Source: Aplectana chamaeleonis
Taxonomy: Eukaryota > Nematoda > Chromadorea > Rhabditida > Cosmocercidae
NCBI GenBank assembly: GCA_029168955.1
Contig: JAPDOI010001920.1
Coordinates: forward strand, 1-64,000
Reading direction: 5' to 3'
DNA: 64,000 bases
The stretch's first letter is position 1, and each line of letters starts with the position of its first letter. Below are positions 20,501 to 32,100 of this stretch, in pieces. The position numbers and the translations under genes are program-made. The notes under the pieces are model-generated. The model made no database searches, was not told the origin of the DNA, and was given only the letters and a program-made list of their open reading frames with translations.

Positions 20501-23500
20501 GGGGGTGTGTATACAAGTCTGTTGGTACCTGCTCGTTGGTGCCCCTGCTTCTACTGAACCCAGCAGACGTTTGAGTATACACAGGGAACGTTCGAGCGAT
20601 ATAGCGTGCACAACTATATCGCGAAAGTATCCCGCACATTGCATAAAGGTGTTGCCGTCCGGCACACTAAGGCCTCTGGTCCATAACACCTTAGGATCCG
20701 TACCTAGGGAGTCCATGGAGTCTTTGGCCACAAGCCACAATTTCTCCACCCTGAATTGCCGGTGATTGTCGAGTGATATCCAACAATCTGCGTTGTCCAA
20801 TCTTCTGAGCTATTTCCATGCACCGTTTGCTGCTTTGCAGGAAACGCGCCTCAAGGATAGACCAGTCATCAACGTCGGAGAGTACGTCATCTACTGTGGT
20901 GACGCTGACGATAGGAGAGTGGGAGGCTGTGCAATATCTGTAAGGAAGGATTTCAATGGTATGGTCAAGGAGTTCGGCTCAACGTCGTGCCGGAATGCAT
21001 TCGTACGACTGCGGGATCACAGAGGATTCAATCTGTGGATAGTGAGTGCTCATGCGCCCAATGAAACCGCCGAAGACAATTCCAAGGATGCCTTCTACGA
21101 GGAACTCAATACGTTGCTGGCCAGGATACCTTGTCAACATGCTGTTGTGGTGGGAATCGACGCAAACGCGAAGATGGGACTTGATCAGGAATCCGAAGTA
21201 CTCGGTAAATGGTTCTTCCCAGTGGAGTAAACATCGGACAATGGCTACCGCCTTGTTGACTTTTGTGAACGCAGTGGTCTGATTATTGCATCGACATTCA
21301 AGAGGAATCATCGCCGCCATCAGCTTACGTGGCAGGGACCAACCCAGCTATCTCTGAAAGAGCAGCGGAAGCGGAAGATAACAACTTTGAAACTACAGCT
21401 CGACTATGTTCTGACGAGGAATATTCCAGTATCGGACATTCGAAGATCTAGAGCTGTGTGGGATGTCGCATTCGATTCGGATCACCGTCCAGTTCTGTTG
21501 AACTTCACTGCGAGGATTCATAAGAGGAAGCGAGGGGCTAAGCCTTTCCAGAGGATTGATACGACAAGTCTCAGGGATGAAGAATGCAGAAGGAAATCCC
21601 GACAACGCGTTTCTGTTCATATTGGAGTACAGACTGAGAACTTTGCGACGCGGACTCTTTCGTCAAGTGCATTCAGGACGCTTCGAAAGAGGCACTCCCG
21701 GTTGTACAGCCTAAGAAGAAGTTCGCCTACGTCTCAGAAGAAACAACATCTACCTACAACGGAGTATGTGCTCTCCAAACTGCATGAAACTTCGTGGAGG
21801 AGAAGCGTCTGAGGAGGAAGTTGCGTCGGCAGCTTCAAAATGACCGCGAACGAGAATGGACGTGTAGAGCTAAGGAGTTTGAGAAGGCTTGGGAGGAGAA
21901 GAATCCGAGGAAAGCCTACACGTTGTTACGACAGTATAGCGGTAAGATGAAGAGATGTTCTGCTGTCCTCAACACTACCAATGGAGTTGCAGTTGGTGAT
22001 GCGACGCTGCCAATATGGAAGGATTACTTCAGTTCACTACTGAATCGTCCAGCGCCGTCAGTACCAGAGCTCCCGCATGTTCAGAGAGCACATTACGATG
22101 TCAGTGAGGAACCGCCGACTGAGGCTGAAGTTTCGAATTGTGTCCGGAAAATGAAGAATGGAAAGGCAGGTGGAGATGACAACATCACTGCTGAAATGCT
22201 GAAAGCTCTTCCTCCGTCTCGGATTCGTGAAATGACCAACACTATCCGTACCATTTGGATGAGCGAAAGGATACCCGATTCGTGGAGACATGCGATCATC
22301 GTACCTCTTCACAAGAAGCTATCCGTCACGGATCCTAAGAACTACAGAGGAATCTCTCTACTTCGTGTCATGTACAAGGTTTTAGAACGTATCATTCTCG
22401 AGCGACCTATCAAACATCGTGAAAGAACGACCAGAGATGAGCAAGCCGGTTTTCGACCTGGAAGATCGACCATCGACCAAGTGTTCGTTGTGAGAAGAGT
22501 AATCGAATCGTGGCAGCGGTATTCGAAGCTATTACAGCTTGCTTTTTTGAACTTTGAAGCCGCATTCGACTCTCCTCATCGTGATCGATTGCTCAACGCT
22601 CTGCGAGCCGATGGAGTCCCGGAAAAGTATGTTCGGTTAATCGAGGACATGAACAAAGGAACAACAGCAGCAGTTCGTACACCTGTCGGATTTACGTCAG
22701 CTTTCGAGGTGAAAACAGGAGTAAGGCAAGGAGCCGTTGCAGGACCTTTTCTTTTCAACTTCGCCGTTGATGACATCATGCGTAGAGTTGCAGAACAGTT
22801 TCCTGCGGATGTGATCCCAACACCATCAGGACGCTCCCTTGTCGACCTGGAGTACGCCGATGACATTGTGTTATTCGATGAAAACAAAGCAAAACTGCAA
22901 AGGATTGTGAACCTCGTTTCGAAGTATGCCGCAGCCTATGGACTTCGTCTTCGTCCGGACAAATGCAAGCAGATGTGGGTCTCTCAGAGGCCTTCAACGG
23001 GAGCTTGTGTGGACGGACAACGCATCGAACTGGTGGACGATTTCTGTTATTTGGGCTGTTTGCTGAAGAACGATGGTAGTTATGCAGCCGATAATCAGCA
23101 ACGATGTGCGAAAGCTACGTCTGCATTCAATTCTCTAACCAAGTGTTTGTGGTCTACCCCCATCGCGAAGGCAGTCAAGTTGCGCGTCTACCTATCCGCT
23201 ATTCGCCCTATCATGATGTACGGATCGGAGACGTGGGAAGCACCGAAGACGCAGATGGAAAGGTAGGGTTGCACGGAGAGGAAGCTCTTTAGACGTTTGC
23301 TCGATATTTCTGGCCGCGGATGTGCCACAACGAAGATCTCTACAACGAGATTGATGCTTTACATCTACGTTTGACACGAGGGAGGTGCCAACATCTCCCA
23401 ATGCCATCTCAAGCGGCAACGGAAGGTCGTCTTCGTCTGTTGGGGCATATTTCAAGAAGACCGCCAGATCGTCTTGTTCAACACGCTCTAAGGATGCTTC

Positions 23501-23778
23501 CAAGTCCTGTCTGGAAACGGCCGCCTGGACGTAGGCGAAAGTTTTGGACGGATGTGGTGAAGGAGGATTTGAAATCACTCGGCATTGAAAGGCAATTCAG
23601 GCGCGATGTTTTACTTCGCAGGAAGTGGATTAGTAATCAATGGATGGATTGTGTTCAAATTGTGGCTGAGGACCGTGACAAATGGACACGGCTGACTACT
23701 AGGACGGGACACCTCGGTGAAGATGCGGAATGACCGCGTCAGGCGAAAGCCAACCGATTAAGTCAAGTCAAGTAAGTC
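20501..23778 (+). mobile_element. Full-length RTE-type non-LTR retrotransposon insertion
   Basis: A 3278-bp insertion framed by 12-bp target duplications (20489-20500, 23779-23790). It carries one endonuclease/reverse-transcriptase coding region and ends in the short tandem AAGTCAAGTCAAGTAAGTC, typical of RTE elements, which end in short tandem repeats rather than poly(A). It lies between the convergent genes tmem-138 and gsy-1. Its reading frame is broken in several places, so it cannot supply its own proteins. Confidence 0.92.
20505..23733 (+). pseudogene. RTE endonuclease/reverse transcriptase, inactivated
   Basis: In order: an apurinic-type endonuclease domain (LQETRL near 20838, VSAHAPNE near 21043, GIDANAKMG near 21160, SDHRPV near 21477), a reverse transcriptase (NYRGISLLRVMYKVLERI, DEQAGFRPGRSTIDQ, GVRQGAVAGPFLFNF, and the catalytic YADD box at 22853-22864), and a C-terminal region with WPRMCHNEDLY and HISRRPPDRLVQ. 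Breaks seen directly: in-frame stops at 20763 (TGA), 21228 (TAA), 21785 (TGA) and 23264 (TAG), and frame changes near 21637 and 23305. In motif A, where the family has an aspartate (LDFEAAFDS type), codon 22550-22552 is AAC (Asn), which should abolish catalysis. The longest intact piece is 21794-23266, 490 codons. RTE proteins nick the target DNA and copy the element RNA in place; this copy is dead. Confidence 0.93.
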
Positions 23779-23790
23779 ATCACTCAATAC
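23779..23790. repeat. Right target-site duplication of the RTE element
   Basis: Exact second copy of ATCACTCAATAC. Confidence 0.9.
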
Positions 23791-24195
23791 ATATGCTCAT
23801 CAGCCGATGTATAAGACGATTGGTTTGTTTTATTTGTTTTTTTTTGTGATAATCTCCACGTTTGACTCTCGATAAACCTCGGTATCAGGACAATAGTTGA
23901 TGCTTTGATTGTAGCAGGCACGAGGTAGTATGGCTTTATTGGAAGACTAACGTTTCGGCGGTTTCGCCCTCTTCGGAGTCTGAAAAAGGTCGAATCTATG
24001 TGTAAAATTACTCGGCCAAACGTAGTTTCTACCCTACAGAAATTCAAGACGAATTTTTCCAAACATATGGCTGGGATACATGGAACTGAGCGACATACCT
24101 TTTCAAAGTCCGTGGAAAATCAGGGTATTCGGTAGATAAGTGGCGGGGTACCGAGATATTTCTGTGATATTTCCTCCCTTCTATGCATTCTTTTT
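23791..24195. other. Intergenic, nothing recognised
   Basis: No exon, repeat partner or RNA gene seen. The stretch includes a poly-T tract near 23838-23846. Confidence 0.4.
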
Positions 24196-24611
24196 TACGT
24201 AAAGTCCACAGCAACAGGAAAATGCGGTTATGCCATCGCGTCCTTCCACCAGGTTGCCCCATAACCGACGGCAAAGCTATAATTTTTCTGCATTTTCAAG
24301 AAAAAAAACTCTGGAAACGTTCAGAAATGGTAAATTTTTTCCTTCACTGCACATTACTAAGACACCTAAAGTCTTTATCACAGATTCATGCAATAATAAC
24401 AAGTAGAATAAAAAATTACAAAAAAAAATAAAAATAACGGAAAAAATTTTCTTTCCTCTTGTTACTCCTGCATGTAACAATGGTAAAAACTTTAGGTGTG
24501 TTGATGATGCCTGTGTGTGGGAGAAAATCACAATTTTGGCGTAAAGTGCATCATGCTTAGTGGAAATACGCAACCGCACAATCGCGTTTTTCCGTTGCCG
24601 TGCACTGTAGA
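24196..24611. mobile_element. Inverted-terminal-repeat element M, copy 2
   Basis: AAAGTCCACAGCAACAGGAA at the left is mirrored by CGCGTTTTTCCGTTGCCGTG and CACTGTAG at the right. The outline equals that of the element at 7510-7913, including ATGCTTAGTGGAAATACGCA near the right end. Confidence 0.7.
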
Positions 24612-25364
24612 GCTTGCGCATAGGGGCTCTCCCCTGCACAGAAGGTGGCCTCGCCGATTTCTGGGGCTCTCAAGGGTTTTTTTGAAAAGCTCGCTTGAAA
24701 GTTGAATAAAATTTTGCTGGAGCGAGCAAAACGAAAGTATATACAACAAAAGATTTCATTGAACGAATGAAAAAGCGATTTGAATTTTTTTGTCCGAAGC
24801 CAACTGAAACACTATTATTGATGCCTAAACAATGTGAAAACCGGGTAAATCAGTGGATTAGTAGAAAGTGACTTTGACAATGCTCCACTAGCACTCTCCA
24901 TGCAATTTCCTCAAGGCACTCTCTGCACCATTTTCACATCAACAATTCAAAACTTTGAGAAGAATACTTTGGAGTTTTGGATAAAACCTCAACTACCTTT
25001 TGCACACGAACTAAACGAGGAAAGTTAGCTAAAAACAATGATAAAAGAAGACACCTAGAACATCAGCCGATTGGCCAATTGAATGAGGCATTTTAGCGAA
25101 GTTTCAGAAACCGATCGTGTTTTTGGAGATCATTGGCTGCAACTGCACCACCTCTTCCAGTTGCGGGCAGCCGCTTTTGCAGCATGCGTTTCGAAGATAA
25201 TCCATGTAAGGAAATCTCCAGTTGGTTTATCAGCAGCTTTTTCGTTTTAAATTTAAGGAATTTCAAAAGTTTTTTTCTAGAAGTTCTCTAATGGTAACAT
25301 GTATTTCACACAAGATGATACATAAATAGCTTCAAAGAGTTCATTCGATTCCGTGACACATACA
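24612..25364. other. Intergenic, nothing recognised
   Basis: A/T-rich sequence with short frames only; no repeat partner noticed elsewhere in the window. Confidence 0.4.
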
Positions 25365-25646
25365 CTGTGCTTCTCTGCGCCGAATTCCGGTCCGCAATCG
25401 CGTTTCGACACGCTTTGCGGTTGCGCGCTTTCGAGTCGGAAGAGTTTCCAGCGCCACAGCCGCCGATCTGGTAACTCTAGGTGGGTTTAAGAAACTGAAA
25501 GCTAAGCAAAACCGAAGAAAACTGCATAAGGAAGCCATTTCGAGTCGACTTTGGCGCTGGAAACTCGACTGACTCGAGCGCGTGCGGCCACAAAGCGTGT
25601 AGAGACGCAACTGCGGACCGGAATTTGACCCAGAGAGGCACAGTAT
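25365..25646. mobile_element. Fold-back MITE P, copy with ~105-bp arms
   Basis: Left arm 25365-25470 (TGTGCTTCTCTGCGCCGAAT, CCGGTCCGCAATCGCGTT) mirrors right arm 25541-25646 (AACTGCGGACCGGAATTTGA, AGAGAGGCACAGTA). The minus-strand frame across it (25341-25898) is not conserved in the sister copies, so I do not call a gene. Confidence 0.8.
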
Positions 25647-26149
25647 GTATGTACTGTTTGGATTTGAGAGATAAAAAGAACTAGGTGATAATTTTACGAG
25701 AAAAAAAAACCTATTGCGTTTATAATGAAGTGCAAGAGCAAATGCCGAATTAGGCGTGTCAGCCTCAGTCAATAAACGAGAGGCTCCGGGTGAGCTTTGA
25801 AGCGTCTTGGGCGCTTCAACGCGATTAATATTGGTGGATAGATCGCCATTGTAGATTAGAGAGCAAATAAGGAGAGCATGAGCCTCACTGCCAAACATAT
25901 TACTTGTGAATCATTAACAAGAAGTAAGCCTCCTAATAAACCACCCCTTCGCATTTTGGACATCTAAAGTTCGAGATCGAATGAGTATTCCACTACTCTG
26001 TCCACACTTTTTCTCAAACATGAAAGTGTTCTGAAAATCTCGGCAAAGGAAGTGACCTAACATACAATGAGTTTAGCATCTCGATTTCAGAATCGACCAG
26101 AAATTTGTGAATTTCGTAAATTCCGCGATCTTAATCCTTCCCTGTTAAA

Positions 26150-26665
26150 ACCCCCGTCAGAGTTGGTCGTTTGACTGAGTCCCACCCGTTCGATACGCTT
26201 TGAGATAGTGACAGACCGGTGCAGAAAGTCCACACAATGAGTCCGTTTGCCACCGTCTGCTTGCTTCCGCAATCCACCCAGTCGGTACGGGATGTTGATC
26301 CAATTCACAGCGCAGATGGGGCGAGGAAGCAGTTCGGCTGGCACATGAGACGCGCACGAAGGAAAACCGCTGCGTTCACGTCGTCGTTGGGGCGCGTTAA
26401 CCGAGCGCCAACTAGTTTTCTTCAAGGGCCACGGTTTTAATGCGCCCCAACGACGACGTGAACGTAGCGGTTTTCCGTCGCGCGCATCACGTGTGCCATC
26501 CGAACTGCTCCTTCGCCCCATCCGCGCTGTATATTCGATCATCATCCCGTCAATACTGGTGTTCCACGGGAGCACACAGGGCCAGTACAGATTTTTACGT
26601 CCCGGACTCTGTCGGTTTTTCGACCAAGTCTGACGAGAGACTAACCTGACGATCAGCAAAAAACC
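26150..26665. mobile_element. Large GC-rich fold-back element Q
   Basis: An inverted repeat centred near 26415: TTCACGTCGTCGTTGGGGCG mirrors CGCCCCAACGACGACGTGAA, continuing outward through GGAAAACCGC, CAGATGGGGCGAGGAAGCAG and GTCGGTACGGGATG for about 200 bp per arm. A related fragment lies at 61795-61850. The frames on both strands (26087-26659 -, 26440-26649 +) are shadows of the palindrome. Confidence 0.8.
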
Positions 26666-27027
26666 ACACTAATACAGCATCGGCCAAGAACCTAGAGTCC
26701 ACGCATTCATTCTTCACTGAAGAGCCCCGGGGTAGCTAGAGATATGAATTGTCCGAAGACAGGGGCGAAAAAATTCATATCTGAAATTATTCTAATCCAT
26801 CGCATATATAAAACCATTCCATGCTAACGAGTATATGATTTATATGATGTAATTTCAAAAAATTTCTGAAAATTTTATTACTCTATTACTGTTTAAAATA
26901 AACATACAATTCAGGAACGGAACCAAAAAGAGAGTATTTTTCTTTAATTAGTTTGGTGGATGGAAGGCGCTGAGACGGTAGATCGCCGCGCGCGATCGAA
27001 ACCCCGTTGACCGGTGGTGCCGCCAGC

Positions 27028-27511
27028 TTAAAGGCACAGTCCAAGCTCACTGACGAAATCTGGGATTTCCACATATATGTGAAGTACACCCACCCCGTGT
27101 ACCACTTGCCAAGTGCGAGCTCTCAATTCCTCCGAATAAGCGAGATATAGGAGGAAGCCACCCTGGGGCGCCCACCCCGGGAAGCCACTTTGGCACGCCC
27201 CTTTTACGATGTTTCCAGCTCAACAGTGGCGAGATGAGCGACGCTTTCCAATCAGTAGCCCCGTTCTTCCCTTCAGTCTCGGTCTTTCTCCTTACTCAGG
27301 TCAGCTCGCATACAGCGGTTGCAAATGACGTGAGTTACAAGCAACGGACAACTCGTCCACGATTTTCCCGCCGCTCAGTTTTCGAGGGGCCATAACTCCG
27401 TTCCCAGGGGGTCTTGAACGATTCCAGAGCATCATTGGGATCAGCGTGGGACCGTTTTTAGGGTAGATAGAAAAACTGAAAACCGATTCTGAGGTTGGAC
27501 TGTGCCTTTAA
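27028..27511. mobile_element. TTAA-type element, subfamily with CACAGTCCAA ends
   Basis: TTAAAGGCACAGTCCAAGCT is mirrored by CTGAGGTTGGACTGTGCCTT TAA. The interior shares the CGGACAACTCGTCCAC block and TATATCTCGCTTATTCGG-type sequence with 60935-61419; a fragment of the latter also occurs near 32815-32835, inside gsy-1. Confidence 0.85.
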
Positions 27512-27644
27512 CAAGACCAGCCGCCTGGTCCATGCGTCAGACCAAATATAATACGTGAACCATATTGACATCGGCTTTTTTCGGATATCTTTACTCCCCT
27601 TAGGGCTATCAATTTTATTTTTTAATACGATGCTAGCGGACGAC

Positions 27645-28095
27645 TTAAAGGCAGGGTTCGCGATAAAAACGATTTTTGGGCTCTCTACATGAGAATGTAG
27701 ATTTGGTCATCACAAAAGTGAAAATTAGTGAAAAAACCCGGAATTCCGCGGGGAAAACGCGCAAAAACAAGGTATAACTGCTAATTACTGGTGTCGGCCG
27801 GCCCCCTAATTAACGATATTTTCGTTATTGCGTGTTTATCCGCCTTTTATTTTGCTGTTAAAGTAATCAGGAGGCTACAGAAGTGCTCAGAAATTACTTT
27901 AGAAGCAAAATTAAAGTTAACAAAACAGGTTTTTATAGAAATCCCGATAGCTGGAGGCGGGAGGACACCAAGCAATAACTTGTTCCTGAGCGTTTTTTAT
28001 TCAGTTTTTTACTTATTTTCACTTTTGTGATGCCCAGACCTACCTTTTCATGGGGATAGCACAACAACCGATTTTATCGCGAACCCTGCCTTTAA
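27645..28095. mobile_element. TTAA-type element, clean copy
   Basis: TTAAAGGCAGGGTTCGCGAT and ATCGCGAACCCTGCCTTTAA are a perfect 20-bp inverted terminal repeat, which suggests a recent insertion. The interior is A/T-rich and non-coding. Confidence 0.9.
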
Positions 28096-28213
28096 GGAGT
28101 TTCACAAAACACATGTGATTTTGGACCTTCTTCCCCTGTAGAATTCATTTGGAGGTTTCTCGTGTTTAGTTAAACATGGAGCGTCGGTCTAGGTCTCATG
28201 GGCTTCCCTAACG

Positions 28214-28490
28214 TCGTCCCGTCAAAGGCCTATTGATGAGCGCAAGGCATCTGAAGGCAAGACTAACGTGGGCGACAGAGCATCTTCAATAAACTCAACA
28301 GCAATGGAAAAGGTTGTTCTCTAATCTTTTCCTACTATTCATTTGTTCGGAGCAACAAATTCAACCGAGATAAACGCCTTTTCCCGCTGTTTAGTCTAGT
28401 GCACCAAGTTCCGCCGTTCATGCACCACTAGTTCCGCCGTTCATGCTAGTCTTGTCTTTTGATGCCTTGCTCTCATCGAAAGTCATTTGA
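28214..28490. repeat. Fold-back with internal tandem duplication
   Basis: TGAGCGCAAGGCATCTGAAG with GCAAGACTAACG mirrors CTAGTCTTGTCTTTTGATGC and CTTGCTCTCATCG. Between the arms AGTTCCGCCGTTCATGC is directly repeated (28408 and 28430). Confidence 0.6.
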
Positions 28491-28731
28491 TGGGGCGAGC
28501 TCCGAAGGCTCCCGAGCCAAGACGCTGGTGTAGACGCTGGACGCAAGGTGTAGACGCTTTGCAGCAATGACGAATTTTTAAGAGACCTCTAAATGAATTG
28601 TCCACAAAAATAAAGCCACAAAATAAAGCGACTGTGTTTCATCGAATTTCTCGTAATTTCCTCTGACGTCCTTAGCATTAAGCTTCGGAGTGGCCCGTGA
28701 AGTGCGTGTTATGATACCAACCAGTATTGTT

Positions 28732-28737
28732 TTTATT
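28732..28737 (-). terminator. Candidate poly(A) signal of gsy-1
   Basis: TTTATT on the + strand gives AATAAA on the coding strand, 437 nt after the gsy-1 stop at 29174. It is the only canonical signal I found between the stop and 28500. Confidence 0.45.
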
Positions 28738-29173
28738 TCACGTAGTTTTCTTAGAGCTTCCGGTCCCAATAGATGTCTAACGCCGTTCTTTAGAGAATTT
28801 CCAAATGGCGTGTATTATGATCTCAACTGACTTCCAAGTACCGTTGTTCATAGACAAGCATCACCGCCGAACCCTACTCCAGCCCCACCACCTCGCTTGC
28901 CGTTTGAGCAAGTCTTCTTATAGAGTTCGACGGTACGAACAATGCCTCCAAAGAAAAACTTGTGTAGAGTTCATGAAATATTTACTAGTAATGCAATACT
29001 TATAGTAGAAATCTGTGTAGTCGAGAGACGTCGGTGAAGCACCTTGAGCATGCAGATCTCTTACTACTTGGGGAGCGAATATCACTGCCACTAGAGCGAG
29101 CTGGAAGCGGAGATGTCGGCAAATAAGGCTAACAACGAGGTGCATAGATTGTCCTTTGAAAAGACGAATCTCT

Positions 29174-32100
29174 TCAATCATCTTCCTCATCGCTGCTGTG
29201 TATACTTGGACGTCGACTGGTGGCAAGTGAGGGTACCTGGAAAAGGCGTAGAAAAGACAAACATCAGTAATGCACAATGGAGCGCGATAAACTCACCTTT
29301 CCTTCGTTTTGAGCAATGATATTGTCGAGGTCTGGATGCAGCTTCTCCAGAGCCATTCGACGGCAGTCTCTACAGACATCAGATTGGTCACAATACATCG
29401 TGCGTAAATAGTAGGCATTTGATGCCTACCTGTAGAACACTCCCAGACTATTCCAGTCAAGCAATTCACTGAGTCTTTCCGTCCTGTTTCGCTGGATGAT
29501 TCGTTGTCGACGGGACATCCCGCAGAAATCGTACCTATGAGCGCAGAAATGGTTGAGTCAAACGTTGTCTTCTATTTACGGAAATGTGAGGCGTACATGA
29601 TTTGGGCCAATTGTCGAACAGATTCCTCAGGTCCCTTGAATCGTCGATCAACCACATAGATGCCATATGATGCGGGATCCTCCACGTGCTCCTAAATGGA
29701 CGGAATGAGGTAGTTTGGATGCCTCACATTGTAGCTGCATTGGGAAGAAAATCGAAAACTACTCATGAACACTCGGAAGAGATGAGGAGACTTTTGATTT
29801 TAAAGGTAGCGTACACCTTTTTTTCTGAATTATTATTTTGAGCACGTACGTACACGAGGTAGTGAAGTATAACAGAAAGGCCTCTCAGAATCCAAATAAA
29901 TACTTTTTTTGGAAAATTCCAGAAAACTCAACTCGACGCCCCTACGCCTATCTTTTGCGTTTGGTGTAATACACAACATCGGGAGTTCGCACGTCGGAAT
30001 TGGCTTTGCGCCTCAAACTCCTGAGTGAATTAAATCTTTCTGTCTTTATACTGTCAGAACCACTATGAAAATAAAACGTTCATGCTGCTGTGATATCTCG
30101 GGTAAAAAATGTTCGGCACTGTACATATCTTTTGCGCACGTCCTGGCGCTTCTGCTCCTCGTGCTAGATGACCGACCTAGGACCCAGCTTTCCAGACCCA
30201 CAGAGCCTTTTTCACGGGGCTTTAATGTTGCCGATACGCAACATTGAGTTCTCAAGCTTTCCGACCTACCTCAACTTGGTTCAAGCATGGGATTGATAAA
30301 AAAACCCGATGTCCTCTTTTGAGGGGAGCCTGTCTCTACGTGTGAACAGTTTGCCTTCTGATCCATCTATCTGCCCAGAGAACGCGATGCTCCGCCCCTC
30401 GGGGCTGCTTATGGCGCCGTGGGTCCCACAGCGATTGGTTGCTTAAGCACGCTCGGCCCGCGTCGGATCGGTTCAGGCGGCGTCACCATGAATATCCCCT
30501 GCCTCAGACTCGTGGGCCGCTATTCCCTCCGTTCATAAATTCCCTTGCTTAGTACAGTGCTCAATCGTGAGACCTCTGGCCTTTAGCACATCACCATCCT
30601 CATTTGTTAAGCCCCAATTGATCGAAATCCGCAAAAGTTAATATGTGCTGATGCAGTGGCTTTTCATTGTAGCTGCTTGGACTATTCTGGGGTTAAAGTT
30701 GTTCTGTGATGTCTTGAGATATATGTACATGACTGACAGCTTTAATAAGTAGGCAGTTTATATGGCTAATTAGCGCAGATAGTGCCAACTGGGTTGAGAA
30801 GCCACAAGCAAGCTGCCACAGGACTGACGTGATTGTGACGTTGAGAAACATCAACCAATTAGTAACAGCAGTAATTATAGCTGAGGGGTTGGACCACCAC
30901 TCAGCTATAATTGGCTGAGTGGTACTGTCCCTGCTATCTAAGTGAAATTCCGGTCCGCAGTTGCGGATGACCGCTGTTTCAGCACGCAACTCAAAGATAT
31001 TTGTGCCGCGACCTCGTGGTCTCAGCACGATTGCTGGTGCTTCCAGCACAATTTTGCTTCTGGTGCGTATGGCAACGGCTGTATCCTGCAAGCGCGGACC
31101 GGAAATCCACTCCAATAACAAAAGTACCCAATGCTCTGCGTTACTAGCGATACACTTTTCTGATTCCCGCCTCAAATTCAAACAGACCAGATCGACGATT
31201 TCGTGCAAGAAACTCGAGAGGTATCCTTTTATTTTCTTTTATTCTATCCTTTTTTAGGCGCGCTTTATTGCACATATGGCGTAACCCATGGTAACATAAA
31301 AATACAACATTCAATAAAAGTCCCACCGTATGCTCTTTTTTTCGCGCCATCACTAAATGATATTGCAGTGATAAAAGCAGTATAAACATTTGGGAGGGAT
31401 AGACAGACGAACCTGCATGAAACATCCAAATCCACTGAGGTTCGTTGAGATGGAAGGAATTCCCATCACAGTACACTCTGCCGGTGTGTATCTGGAAAGT
31501 TATCACTCCATGGACTAGACCAGTTTCGTAAAGGGAATTGAGAGCTCACCCCCATGGCTCGTAATATGACGGGAACACCCCCAGATGACAGCCTCTTACG
31601 AAATCTTCGTAATCAAGTCCAATCAACGGGGAAACAGACGATAGAAACTCTGAAAATGGGTATGGTATTCACATTGTTCCGAACTGGTCAAATTTTACAG
31701 CAAGTTTGATGATTCACCTGGATGAAATACAACCTTCACTCGATGGCTGCGGAAGTTCAAAAGCTGTGTTCGTCGTAAAGCACTCAAAACCTAGACAAGT
31801 CAATTACGTACATATTTTCTATGACAATTCACTAGAGACAAACAAAACCTTTTGCTAGAGAGCGAAATCGTGAAAACACACCTGGTCGTCTCCTCGAATC
31901 ATATTGTGGGTACAAATAGGTGGCAGATCGCTCTTTTCCGTTGCCATAATACATCGTTTCAGCTAAAAGTTCTGTTCATGAGAAACTTTCGATGTACGAT
32001 TCTGACTTCTGCTAGAAACACACCAAGACTTTGTCAGCAGGTGACAGAAGGTCCTCGCCATCTGGAAGATGGCCTTGCAAGCAAACATCGAACATGCGCT

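Noticed and set aside
25341..25898. 185-codon minus-strand frame
   Set aside because: It covers a fold-back MITE; sister copies at 14083 and 30943 do not keep the frame.
26087..26659. 190-codon minus-strand frame
   Set aside because: It lies across the large palindrome Q; mirrored sequence and high G+C create long open frames on both strands.
28918..29277. 119-codon minus-strand frame
   Set aside because: It covers the last gsy-1 exon in the wrong frame. The correct frame ends in [10 protein letters not shown] and stops at 29174.
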